A DNA stretch of 52,091 nt, taken from NCBI RefSeq assembly GCF_002091475.1, contig NZ_BCTR01000054.1:1-52091 (forward strand). The letters are read 5' to 3'. The position numbers were made by a program, and so were the translations under genes. Position 1 is the first letter of the stretch; every line of letters begins with the position of its first letter. The stretch is from Sphingomonas azotifigens NBRC 15497 (GTDB lineage: Bacteria; Pseudomonadota; Alphaproteobacteria; Sphingomonadales; Sphingomonadaceae). Of the stretch, positions 37,392 through 44,716 are shown in pieces. The notes under the pieces were generated by a model. It was given only the letters and a program-made list of their open reading frames with translations, was not told where the DNA came from and made no database searches.

Positions 37392-37491
37392 GTCCCCCTC
37401 ACCCTTCCGCGCCTTCGGCGCTCCCTCCCTCTCCCCTTGTGGGAGAGGGAAGGGGCCCGCCGCTGCAGGCGGTGGGAAGGGTGAGGGGGAC
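37392..37491. repeat. Nested inverted repeat, type C
   Basis: GTCCCCCTCACCCTTCC and GGAAGGGTGAGGGGGAC, 17 bases each and perfect, enclose a second hairpin (CCTCCCTCTCCC with GGGAGAGGGAAGG). It lies between convergent katG and the DUF2171 gene, 65 bases after katG. The CCCTCACCC motif is shared with the hairpin at 5400-5443. Confidence 0.75.
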
Positions 37492-37542
37492 GAGGGGCCA
37501 AATGCGATAGCCCTGCCCCCAGGAGAGAACGCTTCAACGAAA

Positions 37543-37574
37543 AGGGGCCGTCCGGCAGTGCCGGTCGGCCCCTT
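37543..37574 (-). terminator. Intrinsic terminator of the DUF2171 gene
   Basis: The stem is GGGGCCG paired with CGGCCCC, then one mismatch, then CCGGC paired with GCCGG, with a three-base loop. On the minus strand the stem ends in CCCCTTTTC, a short T-run, 19 bases after the stop. On the plus strand the run is only TTGCTTT, so it mainly serves the minus-strand gene. Confidence 0.75.
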
Positions 37575-37592
37575 GCTTTGCCTCAGTGGACC

Positions 37593-38747
37593 TTAATAGG
37601 TGCCCTTGAAGCTCGAATTCAGATTGCCGGTCGTGCTCCAGTCCTGCGAACCGTCGCGCGTGGCGTTCTGATCGGTGGTCGTGGCGCTGGACTTGTTCTT
37701 GTCCTCGCCGAACAGTGCGCCCGACTGCTCTTCGTCGCGCCAATGGTTCTTGGCTTCCTCGGCGGTCTTGCGCAGCGTCACCTTGTCGTCGACCGTCTGG
37801 ATCCAGCGCGAAGGGATCGAGTGGTGGCGACCCTCGGCATCGGTGTCGGTCTTGGTCAGGATGATGCGGTCGCCGCGCACCTTGTCGACGGTGCCGACAT
37901 GGCTGCCGTCCGAACCGAGCACTTCCATGTGCTCGGTCACGCGGCGAAGCGCGTCGCGCTGGCCGGTCCGCTCGGTGCGGAAGCTGTCGAACTCGTTGTG
38001 GAAGCGCTGGGCGTTCTCGCGACGATATTCGTCATAGTCGCGATCGAATTCCTGGATCCGGCTGCGGCGCCACTCGCCATAGTGGCTGTCCGAATGGCCT
38101 TCGTTCCGTGCCTGCTGCTCGTCGTAGCGCTGGTCCTGGCGGCGGCGGCGTTCCGCTTCCTCGTCGCCGAACCACGACCGGACCTCGTCGCCGGCGCGGT
38201 CGAAGAAGCCGCGGTCGCGGTCATAGCCGCGCAGGTCCTCGCCGCCGCGGGCGCGATCATAGCCATAGGCACTGCGACCCTGGTCCTGGCGGCCATAGCG
38301 CGAACGGTCCTGGTCCTGCTGGCCATAGCTGCGCGCGAAGGAATCGCGGCTGCCCCAGTCGCTGTTGCCATAGTTGCGCTGGCCATAGTCGCGATCGCGA
38401 TCCTGGCCCGAGTACCCGCCATCGTTGTCGTAGCTGCGCGAGCCGCGGTCGCTCCAGTCACGGTCGCCGTCGTTCCAGCCGCTGCGCTCCTGGTTGCGCT
38501 GGCCGTAACCCTGCGCGCCATAGCTGGAGCGATCCTGGTTGCGCCAGTCCGAGCTTCCGCGGTTCCAGTCGTCGCCGCGATTGCGGTCGCGTCCGCGGCC
38601 GAGTTCGCCGGCGGCGGCATAGTCGCGCGCGCTGCTATAGGTGTAATCGCGGCCGGAGCCGTAATCCCGGCCATAGTCGCCCTGGCTGCTGCTGTCGTTG
38701 TAACCGGCGGGGCCATAGGGGCCGTAGCGATTGTTGCGGTCGTCCAT
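37593..38747 (-). CDS. DUF2171-like stress protein with Tyr/Arg/Gly/Asp-rich disordered N-terminus
   Basis: A 384-residue protein in three parts. Residues 1 to about 185 are low-complexity, made almost only of Y, R, G, D, S, Q and N, with repeated YGQ, RDY, QDRSRYG and RDW units; this resembles eukaryotic prion-like/RGG domains. Residues about 186-265 are charged and helical, starting RSWFGDEEAERRRRQDQRYD. Residues about 272-337 form a compact domain (HMEVLGSDGSHVGTVDKVRG, DRIILTK, HHSIPSRWIQTVDDKVTL) of the DUF2171 type. The tail is Ser/Thr/Asn-rich. A family link to stress or envelope proteins is suggested by the SWFGDEEAE block, but function is unknown. It has its own terminator. Confidence 0.82.
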   Translation of the reverse strand: MDDRNNRYGPYGPAGYNDSSSQGDYGRDYGSGRDYTYSSARDYAAAGELGRGRDRNRGDDWNRGSSDWRNQDRSSYGAQGYGQRNQERSGWNDGDRDWSDRGSRSYDNDGGYSGQDRDRDYGQRNYGNSDWGSRDSFARSYGQQDQDRSRYGRQDQGRSAYGYDRARGGEDLRGYDRDRGFFDRAGDEVRSWFGDEEAERRRRQDQRYDEQQARNEGHSDSHYGEWRRSRIQEFDRDYDEYRRENAQRFHNEFDSFRTERTGQRDALRRVTEHMEVLGSDGSHVGTVDKVRGDRIILTKTDTDAEGRHHSIPSRWIQTVDDKVTLRKTAEEAKNHWRDEEQSGALFGEDKNKSSATTTDQNATRDGSQDWSTTGNLNSSFKGTY

Positions 38748-38843
38748 CGTATCTCTCCTGCTGAGATGTCGGCGGCTGCGGCATGCTTGCCGTCACGCAG
38801 CGTTCAAGCGAGCGGAGGGGCGGATGGGTTCCGCGAATTTTAA

Positions 38844-38856
38844 CCTGTGTCACAGG
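38844..38856. promoter_or_regulatory. Palindrome upstream of the DUF2171 gene
   Basis: CCTGTG-T-CACAGG is a perfect inverted repeat about 100 bases upstream of the DUF2171 start and about 115 bases before the tRNA. It could be a CRP-like or other dimeric regulator site. A GGAAC (minus strand, 38832-38828) nearby recalls the EcfG -35 element, but the matching -10 is imperfect. Confidence 0.35.
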
Positions 38857-38969
38857 CACTTCGTCGTCCGCGATACGAATCCGGCGGGAAGATGCGACAA
38901 GCCGGTTGCATCGCACGTTTCGGCTCGCTAAGGGGAGCGCCTCCCGGGCCAGCCCGGGACCAAGGCGGC

Positions 38970-39045
38970 GGGGCTGTAGCTCAGATGGGAGAGCGCTGCA
39001 ATCGCACTGCAGAGGTCAGGGGTTCGATTCCCCTCAGCTCCACCA
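38970..39045 (+). tRNA. tRNA-Ala (anticodon CGC)
   Basis: A 76-base tRNA including the encoded CCA. The acceptor stem GGGGCTG pairs with CAGCTCC and has the G3-U70 wobble that is the identity mark of alanine tRNAs. The D-arm is GTAGCTCAGATGGGAGAGC; the anticodon arm is CTGCA-ATCGCAC-TGCAG with anticodon CGC (reads GCG); the T-arm is CAGGGGTTCGATTCCCCTC. Its 3' end borders an AT-rich stretch and a decayed insertion element, a common site for island integration. Confidence 0.96.
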
Positions 39046-39284
39046 GCCGCCATTGAATTCATTGGTTTTTTTAGCAAATTTGGTAGTTGGACATAATCTC
39101 GGCCATAATATTGGTCGCGGATTTGCACGATCGCGGGCGTCTCTCAGCGCACTCGCGCCAACAGCGCCATACGTCGGCTTGCCACTGGGATGACGACTCA
39201 GGTCCGAAGCGAGGAAGCTATGTACAGTTTTCTCAAACGACAGATATGCGGCCCATAGCTGGGGACGCACAAAACCAGATGACA
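39046..39284. other. AT-rich, gene-poor stretch after the tRNA
   Basis: No gene can be supported here. The first 70 bases are much richer in A+T than the rest of the window (for example TTGGTTTTTTTAGCAAATTT), unlike the high-GC surroundings. This marks a composition break right at the tRNA 3' end. No integrase remnant could be recognised in any frame. Confidence 0.5.
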
Positions 39285-39706
39285 GAGGTGGTTCGGTTTG
39301 TCTGCACAGGCTCGCGGCTTTGATAAGTGGATGGCCGTTGGTCGATCATGCCGCTGCGAGAAGCGGCTGGCCGAAGTATACCTGGTCTGGCGTTCGCCCC
39401 CCCCAAGCGCGGAATGCGGTCGTAGGGCATTGTAGAAACCGATGTAGCGGCCGATGCCTGAACGGGCTTCGGGGACTGAGGCATAGGCGTTGAGGTATAC
39501 TCCTCGTATCTCACCGAGCGCCAGAGGCGCTCCACGAATACTATGGCGCGCCAGCGCCCCTCTCCGTCCATGCTGATGGCGATTTGCTCGCGGTGCAGGA
39601 CGGCGGGGAACGCGGAACTGGTGAACTGCGAACCCTGGCCGCTGTTTCGTGATGGAGCTCGCCTTTCACCTCAGGGACATCTCCACTTTTCCAAGGCCAG
39701 TTAATG
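39285..39706 (-). mobile_element. Decayed IS3-type insertion sequence with internal deletion
   Basis: On the minus strand the unit begins near TTAACTGGCCTTGGAAAAGT (39706), resembling IS3-type left ends. It jumps after about 60 bases into the last part of an OrfB transposase, and ends near ATCCACTTATC ... CTGTGCAGACAAACCGAAC, resembling a right end. Most of orfA and orfB is missing. End positions are approximate because terminal repeats are not clean. Confidence 0.65.
39346..39643 (-). pseudogene. IS3 family transposase OrfB, C-terminal remnant with two frameshifts
   Basis: Reading across frames gives QGSQFTSSAF, then ISMDGEGRWRAIVFVERLWR, then SVRYEE / YLNAYASVPEARSGIGRY, IGFYNALRPHSALGG / RTPDQVYFGQPLLAAA and a stop, the standard end of an IS3-group integrase core. 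The first shift is at RYEE, where one base seems lost. The second is at a run of eight G (39397-39404 as C on the plus strand) where seven restore the frame. The third catalytic acidic residue (the E of DDE, in FVERLWR) is visible, but the first two are deleted. Non-functional. Confidence 0.85.
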
Positions 39707-39732
39707 GCGCTGCTGCGTCGGCATCCCAACTT

Positions 39733-40131
39733 CTATTTCACGAGGACCCGCATGCGATGCACCACGACGTTGCCCTCTGCGAGTTTCGGGAGCTCCGAGA
39801 ACCAAGCCTTCACGTAGGGCATCGCGTTGTGTGCCTCGAAATCTGCCTTGGTGGCGAAGACCTCGTAGAACACAAAATGCCCAGGCCGTTCGCGATCCTC
39901 CTGGAGAAAGTAGACGAGGTTCTTTGGATCGCTGCGCACCAAAGCGACGAGCGGTAGCGTCGCTTCGCGCAGCGCTGCCTCCTTGCCCGGTTTCGCCTGT
40001 ACCTCGGCGATGATCGAATAGGCCCCGGTCGGGATCGAGGCATAGTCGACGCCGCTGTGCTGAGCGGCCGCCGGCGTGGCGAATGCCAACGCACTTGCCA
40101 GCGCGGCGGCACCAAATCGGAACATCCACAT
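39733..40131 (-). CDS. Exported antibiotic biosynthesis monooxygenase (ABM) domain protein
   Basis: A 132-residue protein with a Sec signal peptide (MWMFRFGAAALASALAFATP then AAAQ). The mature part is one ABM dimeric ferredoxin-like domain: YSIIAEVQAKPGKEAALREA, then NLVYFLQEDRERPGHFVFYEVFATKADFEAH and AMPYVKAWFSELPKLA. Cytosolic relatives (YgiN and others) act on quinols or aromatic polyketides without cofactors, or are quorum-linked (LsrG-like). Export is unusual for the fold. It starts 13 bases after the stop of the VOC gene, so they form one operon. The decayed IS lies just downstream. Confidence 0.82.
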   Translation of the reverse strand: MWMFRFGAAALASALAFATPAAAQHSGVDYASIPTGAYSIIAEVQAKPGKEAALREATLPLVALVRSDPKNLVYFLQEDRERPGHFVFYEVFATKADFEAHNAMPYVKAWFSELPKLAEGNVVVHRMRVLVK

Positions 40132-40144
40132 AGTAGTTCTCTCC

Positions 40145-40975
40145 TTACCGTCCCGCCACTGCCCGCTGGCGCTTGGCGAGCGCATCGGCAAAGCGCTTCT
40201 TCACCGGACCCAGTGCTTTCACGAACTCAAGCTGCTCCCCTTCCGGTCCCTTGCAGTAGATCAGCTCCCAGCCGTCCGACGGCGCCTGCGTCACGCGGTT
40301 CGTGTTGCTGCTCTGCGGCGCAGCCTTGCGCTCCGACTCGCTGCGAACCCGGATGGTGCGATTGGCGCGCACCTGGTTCATCCCGCGCCGAGCGCTCTCC
40401 GCCTCAAGGTCCGCGATGAACTGATTGAAGTCGACATCATCGCGCACATAGAAACAGATGTGCATCATTCTCGGAAAGGCGGGGCTCATGTGCTGCACCG
40501 GCTCTGCGAAGCTGTTCGGACTGCCCATTGGTTCGTCGGCATTGCGATATTGGAGAAGCTCGATCACGACATTGTCGAATTGAACGAAGCGCACGTCCAG
40601 GCGCTGGGTGCCGCCGCGCAGATCGGGCACGCCGATCGTCGCGGGCGCGACATGCTTTTCGGCGGCGACGATCTCCTGGTCGGCAAGCAGCGTGTTCTGC
40701 ACCGCATCGCCCTGGAAATCGCCGTGCCGGAAGACCTCGGTTCCCCCGAGCACCTGGGTATAGAATTCGAAGGCGCGCTCCATGTTCTGCACGGTCAGCC
40801 CGAAATGCTGGACGCCCTGCAGGCGCAGCCCAAGTCCCGGACCGCCGGCCTGTCCCGTGCGTGGCGCCGCCTGCGCCACCGTCTCGCCGGCCGCACCTGC
40901 CAGCATTACCGCGCCGGCAGTGCGTAGCATGTCGCGCCGTGCCGGATTATCGATCCCGCGTTCATCTTCGGTCAT
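40145..40975 (-). CDS. Tat-exported VOC (glyoxalase/dioxygenase-like) protein
   Basis: A 276-residue protein. The N-terminus has a twin-arginine signal, PARRDMLRTAGAVMLAGAAG, cleaved near AQA. The mature protein is a vicinal oxygen chelate fold: LQGVQHFGLTVQNMERAFEF with YTQVLGGTEVFRH in the first module, and MMHICFYVRDDVDFNQFIADLE with ELIYCKGPEGEQLEFVKAL in the second. Candidate metal ligands are the His of QHFGLTV, the Glu of VIELLQYRN, the His of MMHICF and the Glu of QLEFVK. Tat export would suit a pre-loaded metal cofactor. AGGGAG lies eight bases before the ATG. The substrate is unknown. Confidence 0.8.
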   Translation of the reverse strand: MTEDERGIDNPARRDMLRTAGAVMLAGAAGETVAQAAPRTGQAGGPGLGLRLQGVQHFGLTVQNMERAFEFYTQVLGGTEVFRHGDFQGDAVQNTLLADQEIVAAEKHVAPATIGVPDLRGGTQRLDVRFVQFDNVVIELLQYRNADEPMGSPNSFAEPVQHMSPAFPRMMHICFYVRDDVDFNQFIADLEAESARRGMNQVRANRTIRVRSESERKAAPQSSNTNRVTQAPSDGWELIYCKGPEGEQLEFVKALGPVKKRFADALAKRQRAVAGR

Positions 40976-41218
40976 CGTCGGTCTCCCTTGCTCATGCTCA
41001 CCACGCGTCCGGCGCGCGACAACCCGTCGAGGAATTGAAGATCTTGGTCCGGCGGACAACGGCAGACACCGCGATAGACCTGTGCAGCGCTGCACCATTC
41101 CGCAGGGAACCGAAACACGCGGCGAGAGTGCAACTGGCTCTGGTGAAATCGGCGGTTGAAAGCATGCGGTGGACGTCGCACGCGAATGGCGTCCCGCCAC
41201 CGCTGCGAGGGTAGAAGA

Positions 41219-41818
41219 ATGCGCCTCTATTGCTGCCCCGGGGCTGCCAGCCTGGCGCCCCAGATCGCCTTCCGGGAGGCAGGCATTGCGGCCGAGTTAG
41301 TTGCGGTAGACGCCATTTCGGGCATTGCCCGCGACGGACGCGACCTCGGCTTCCTCACACCGCTGCCGGACATGCCGCTGCTTGAACGCAGCGATGGCGT
41401 GACGCTGCAGGGCACAATCCCGCTGTTGCATTTCGCTGCACAGCAAGCCGGCACGACACTTCTTCCAGCGCTGAGCAACTGGGAATGGTTCCGGCTGATC
41501 GAGCGGATGGAGTTCATCAGCTACTCTCTTCAGCCCAGCGTGCTTGGGCTCCGCCGCGTCGCTTCTACGGCTGAACTGAAAATCCTGCTCGGACGGCTGG
41601 GGCGAAGCCTGGCGTTGCTCGACACCTACCTAGCGCTCCACCCGTTCGTCGGGCCCTCCGACTATTCTATCGCCGATATCCACGCCTGGACCGTGATCGC
41701 CGCACTCGAATCCGGCATCCCCCGCTTCGACAACCTCGACCGCTGGCGAAGGCAGGTGGCCGCGAGACCGGCAGTATGCGCCGCGCTCGCGGCGGAACGG
41801 GCGCTGTTCGCCCGATGA
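41219..41818 (+). CDS. Glutathione S-transferase family protein
   Basis: A 199-residue GST. The N-terminal thioredoxin-like domain starts RLYCCPGAASLAPQIAFREA, with MPLLERSDGVTLQGTIPLLHF near residues 60-85 as the glutathione-binding Pro/Ser region (the usual cis-Pro is in DMPLL). The helical C-terminal domain ends HPFVGPSDYSIADIHAWTVI, a strong GST signature. The Cys-rich start could make it a beta- or omega-like enzyme. GAGGGTAGAAGA precedes the ATG. It is divergent from the VOC/ABM operon and lies before the LysR regulator on the same strand. Confidence 0.83.
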   Translation: MRLYCCPGAASLAPQIAFREAGIAAELVAVDAISGIARDGRDLGFLTPLPDMPLLERSDGVTLQGTIPLLHFAAQQAGTTLLPALSNWEWFRLIERMEFISYSLQPSVLGLRRVASTAELKILLGRLGRSLALLDTYLALHPFVGPSDYSIADIHAWTVIAALESGIPRFDNLDRWRRQVAARPAVCAALAAERALFAR

Positions 41819-41838
41819 ATCTCGAGTCATGCAGATTA

Positions 41839-41869
41839 ACTTCGTTTAACGGGATCGTTTGCACGAAGT
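41839..41869. promoter_or_regulatory. Inverted repeat upstream of the LysR gene
   Basis: ACTTCGT-N17-ACGAAGT is a perfect seven-base inverted repeat 60 bases upstream of the LysR-type regulator. The position would suit autoregulation. I did not find a second copy before the neighbouring operon. Confidence 0.35.
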
Positions 41870-41928
41870 GACGTAGAGCAGCAACGCGCCGAATTGGCTC
41901 GGCCGCCCAAGCTGTACTGGAACTTACG

Positions 41929-42861
41929 ATGGAATGGAGTGACATACGTGTCTTCCTTCAAGTCGCGCGCGAAGGAACCATGGTTGCGGCGACGAGCGCG
42001 TTGCGAATGGATCATTCAACGATCAGCCGCCGCATTGCCCGCCTGGAGCGCGAGACCGACCTGCAGTTGTTCGAACGTGCAGGCCGCCGGCTGACGCTGA
42101 CCGCCGAGGGCGAACGACTCGCCGCTGCCGCGGAGAAGCTGGAGTCGATCATCTTCCGTGAGGTCCTGAGCCTGGCGAGCGAACGTCGCCGCATCGCCGG
42201 TGCAGTGCGATTGGGCACCACCGAAGAGTTCGGGGCACATTTCCTTGCGCACCGGCTTGCGGCGATCACGGCGCTGCACCCGGGATTGGAGATCGAACTG
42301 GTCGCCCTGCCCCGCGCCTTCTCGCTCGCTGCGCGGGAGGTAGATCTGGTGATCTCGCTAGACCGCCCGTCGACGGGCGACATTCGTTTCAAGAAGCTGA
42401 TCGACGTAGAGTTCGGCGTGTATGGAGCGCCTGCCTATTTCGCCAACCGCACGCGGCCGGCTTCCCTGGACTCCTTGCGCGAGGAGACTTGGTGCGGCTT
42501 CATCAAGGAACTGCTCTTCACCGACGCGCTGGACCTCCTGCCCGGTGATCTTGAGTCCATGAAGGTGAAGTACCGGACGACCAACCTGACTGTCCAGCTC
42601 GGTGCGGCACTGAGCGGCTATGCGCTGGCGGCGCTGCCCTGCTTTGTCGCGCGCGAACATCCGATGCTGGAGAGGGTGCTTCCGCAGGAAGTCCGCTTCG
42701 AGCGAAGCTATTGGATCGCGGTGCACGAGGATCTGGCCAATCTGCCCAAGGTTCGTGCGTTGATGTCGGCGATCGAGAGTCTGGTCGCGCGGGATCGGAC
42801 GCTATTCCGGCCCGCGCCACCGATGTCGGGAGAGACGTACGGCGAGCCGGCAGCCGCCTAG
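41929..42861 (+). CDS. LysR family transcriptional regulator
   Basis: A 310-residue LTTR. The N-terminal helix-turn-helix is WSDIRVFLQVAREGTMVAAT then SALRMDHSTISRRIARLERE and LQLFERAGRRLTLTAEGERL. A substrate-binding domain follows (SLAAREVDLVISLDRPSTGD, TNLTVQLGAALSGYALAALP). SLDRPSTGDIRFKKLIDVEFGVYG is typical of the Sphingomonas/Burkholderia subgroup that controls aromatic or redox genes. It is convergent with the ALDH gene at the end of the seven-gene operon, 36 bases away, and downstream of the GST. It is the only regulator in this block and so the likely controller, by inference. Confidence 0.88.
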   Translation: MEWSDIRVFLQVAREGTMVAATSALRMDHSTISRRIARLERETDLQLFERAGRRLTLTAEGERLAAAAEKLESIIFREVLSLASERRRIAGAVRLGTTEEFGAHFLAHRLAAITALHPGLEIELVALPRAFSLAAREVDLVISLDRPSTGDIRFKKLIDVEFGVYGAPAYFANRTRPASLDSLREETWCGFIKELLFTDALDLLPGDLESMKVKYRTTNLTVQLGAALSGYALAALPCFVAREHPMLERVLPQEVRFERSYWIAVHEDLANLPKVRALMSAIESLVARDRTLFRPAPPMSGETYGEPAAA

Positions 42862-42896
42862 AGCGGCTCTCCCAACAGCAAATCACGGGCCTCGGT

Positions 42897-44273
42897 TCAG
42901 CGCCTGAAAACGATCATCTTCTCGGCGCTCATCTCCTCCATCGTGAACGGGATGCCGCCAACGCCATAGCCCGAAGCGCGACGGCCGGCGAACGGCATCC
43001 AGTCGGTGCGAAAGGCAGTGTGATCGTTGATCATCACGGCAGAAGCATCGAGCCGCTCGGCTGCATCGAGCGCGACGTCGAGGTCGCGCGTGAAGATGCT
43101 CGACTGGAAGGCCACGGGAAGCGCATTGGCGCGCGCAATCGCGTCGTCGAGGGTATCGAAGCCATAGACGCAGGTCACTGGACCGAACACCTCCTCGCGC
43201 GAGACCTTCGTATCGGGCGAAGGCTCGACCAGGATCGTGGGCTGCAGCGTCGTGTCACGTAGCCGCCCGCCGCCAATAAGCCGCGCCCCGCCTTCCACTG
43301 CCTCAGCGATCCAATTCGCCACTCGATCTGCCTCGCGGGGATGGATGAGAGGGCCCACCTCGGTCTCGGGCAGCGTCGGGTCACCGGTACGCAGTTCGGA
43401 AACCCGATCGGCGAACCGCTCAATGAATTCATGCTTCAGCGCTTCGTGCACGTAGATGCGCTGCACGGATACGCAGACCTGACCGGCATGATAATAGCCG
43501 CCCTTTGCGACGGGTTCGATCAGCGCTTCAAGATCGGCGCTACGATCTATGATCAGCGGAGCGACTCCGCCGTGCTCCAACGCACAGCGCGTGCCCGGCG
43601 GCAGGCTGGCCCGAAGCTGCCAACCCACCCGCGCCGAACCGATGAAGCTCAGGAAGGCAACGCGTGTATCGGTCGCCAGCTGCTGCGAAAGGCCGCTACC
43701 GGCAGGGAGGAACAGTTGCGCCCAGCCATCGGGCAGCCCCGCTTCCGCCGCGAGCTGCAGCAGCCTGCGCGCGCAGAGCGGCGTCGCGGTTGCCGGCTTG
43801 ATGATCACGGGACAACCGGTTGCGATCGCTGGCGCGACCTGATGGACGGCCAGGTTGAACGGATGGTTGAACGCCGAAATCGCGGCGACGACGCCGATCG
43901 GCTCCTGTATCGTCCAGGCGCGCCGGTCGCTGCTGCCGGGAGTGAGCTCCATCGGGATCTCGGTGCCGCCGCGCACGCGCAGCATATCGGCGGCGTTGCG
44001 GATGCCGTCGATCGCGCGGTCGGTTTCCACCAGCGCATCGGTCAGAGGCTTGCCACCCTCACGCGCGATCAATCCTCCGAACGCCTGCCGCTCCGCCTCT
44101 ACCAGTCCGGCAAGCCTGCGAAGAATGGCGATCCGTTCGAAGGGCTTCAGCCACAGCCGGCGATCCGCATGCAGGGCCGCGGCGCGCGCGAGCTTTGCCT
44201 CCAGCGCGTTCGCATCATCACTCGGTAATTGCTCGATCAGTTGCCGGTCGAAGGCCTGCACTACGTCGATCAT
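42897..44273 (-). CDS. NAD(P)-dependent aldehyde dehydrogenase
   Basis: A 458-residue ALDH with the full catalytic set: Asn136 in SAFNHPFNLAVHQ, Lys159 in VIIKPATATPL, Glu233 in ALEHGGVAP, and nucleophile Cys267 in HAGQVCVSVQR. VSREEVFGPVTCVYGFDTLD is the conserved NAD-domain end. It lacks the first 20-30 residues of typical ALDHs and lies close to the lactaldehyde / non-phosphorylating glyceraldehyde-3-phosphate group, so small hydroxy- or keto-aldehydes are plausible substrates. It is the last gene of the operon, 15 bases after the SRPBCC gene. Confidence 0.87.
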   Translation of the reverse strand: MIDVVQAFDRQLIEQLPSDDANALEAKLARAAALHADRRLWLKPFERIAILRRLAGLVEAERQAFGGLIAREGGKPLTDALVETDRAIDGIRNAADMLRVRGGTEIPMELTPGSSDRRAWTIQEPIGVVAAISAFNHPFNLAVHQVAPAIATGCPVIIKPATATPLCARRLLQLAAEAGLPDGWAQLFLPAGSGLSQQLATDTRVAFLSFIGSARVGWQLRASLPPGTRCALEHGGVAPLIIDRSADLEALIEPVAKGGYYHAGQVCVSVQRIYVHEALKHEFIERFADRVSELRTGDPTLPETEVGPLIHPREADRVANWIAEAVEGGARLIGGGRLRDTTLQPTILVEPSPDTKVSREEVFGPVTCVYGFDTLDDAIARANALPVAFQSSIFTRDLDVALDAAERLDASAVMINDHTAFRTDWMPFAGRRASGYGVGGIPFTMEEMSAEKMIVFRR

Positions 44274-44288
44274 GTCGTCCTCCTTCGA

Positions 44289-44705
44289 TCATGCTACCGG
44301 AAATTGTGGGACTAGGCCCTGCAGGCCCTGCTCGTAGATGCCCTCGAACAGCTGCGAGATTTCCGCTTCGCTGACCCCTTCGGGTGAGAAACCGCCCAGC
44401 CAATCGACCCGGCACCGCTCTGGCCCGATCGGGACCGCGCGGAGGGTGGAAAGATACGCCGTCTGCGGGAATGGCGCTTCCAGGATGTGATAGCTGTAGC
44501 TGCGCCCTGCCTCGTCATAGGTCATCAGGCGTTCGACGATGGTCGCACCATCGGCGGTGGTAAGATGGCGTACCCGGCCACCCTCGCTGAGCACGGAGCG
44601 GGTGATGAAGGGCAGCCAGTCGGGCAATGCGTCGAAGCCGCCGATACGGCGCCATGCCACATCGGCAGGAACGGCCAGTTCGATGCTCGCGGAAGCGCTC
44701 GCCAT
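44289..44705 (-). CDS. SRPBCC (START-like) family protein
   Basis: A 138-residue helix-grip protein: SIELAVPADVAWRRIGGFDA, LPDWLPFITRSVLSEGG, TTADGATIVERLMTYDEAGR and the long C-terminal helix EGVSEAEISQLFEGIYEQGL. It matches the polyketide-cyclase/Bet v 1-like SRPBCC superfamily (the group often annotated as MxaD/CoxG-like). These bind small hydrophobic ligands, and a few are enzymes. GAGGAGCAAGGAC precedes the ATG. It lies 11 bases after the aldo/keto reductase and 15 before the ALDH, inside the operon. Whether it binds or converts the pathway compound is unknown. Confidence 0.82.
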   Translation of the reverse strand: MASASASIELAVPADVAWRRIGGFDALPDWLPFITRSVLSEGGRVRHLTTADGATIVERLMTYDEAGRSYSYHILEAPFPQTAYLSTLRAVPIGPERCRVDWLGGFSPEGVSEAEISQLFEGIYEQGLQGLVPQFPVA

Positions 44706-44716
44706 GTCCTTGCTCC

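Noticed and set aside
37578..38843. A 421-codon plus-strand frame encoding a Val/Ala/Ile-rich 'membrane' protein opposite the DUF2171 gene
   Set aside because: The hydrophobicity is an artefact of reading Tyr/Arg/Asp/Gly codons in antisense; the minus-strand frame has a real domain and terminator.
39034..39270. A 78-codon minus-strand frame next to the tRNA as a possible integrase remnant
   Set aside because: No integrase motifs (R-H-x-x-R, Tyr) could be recognised; it overlaps the tRNA 3' end and reads as random.
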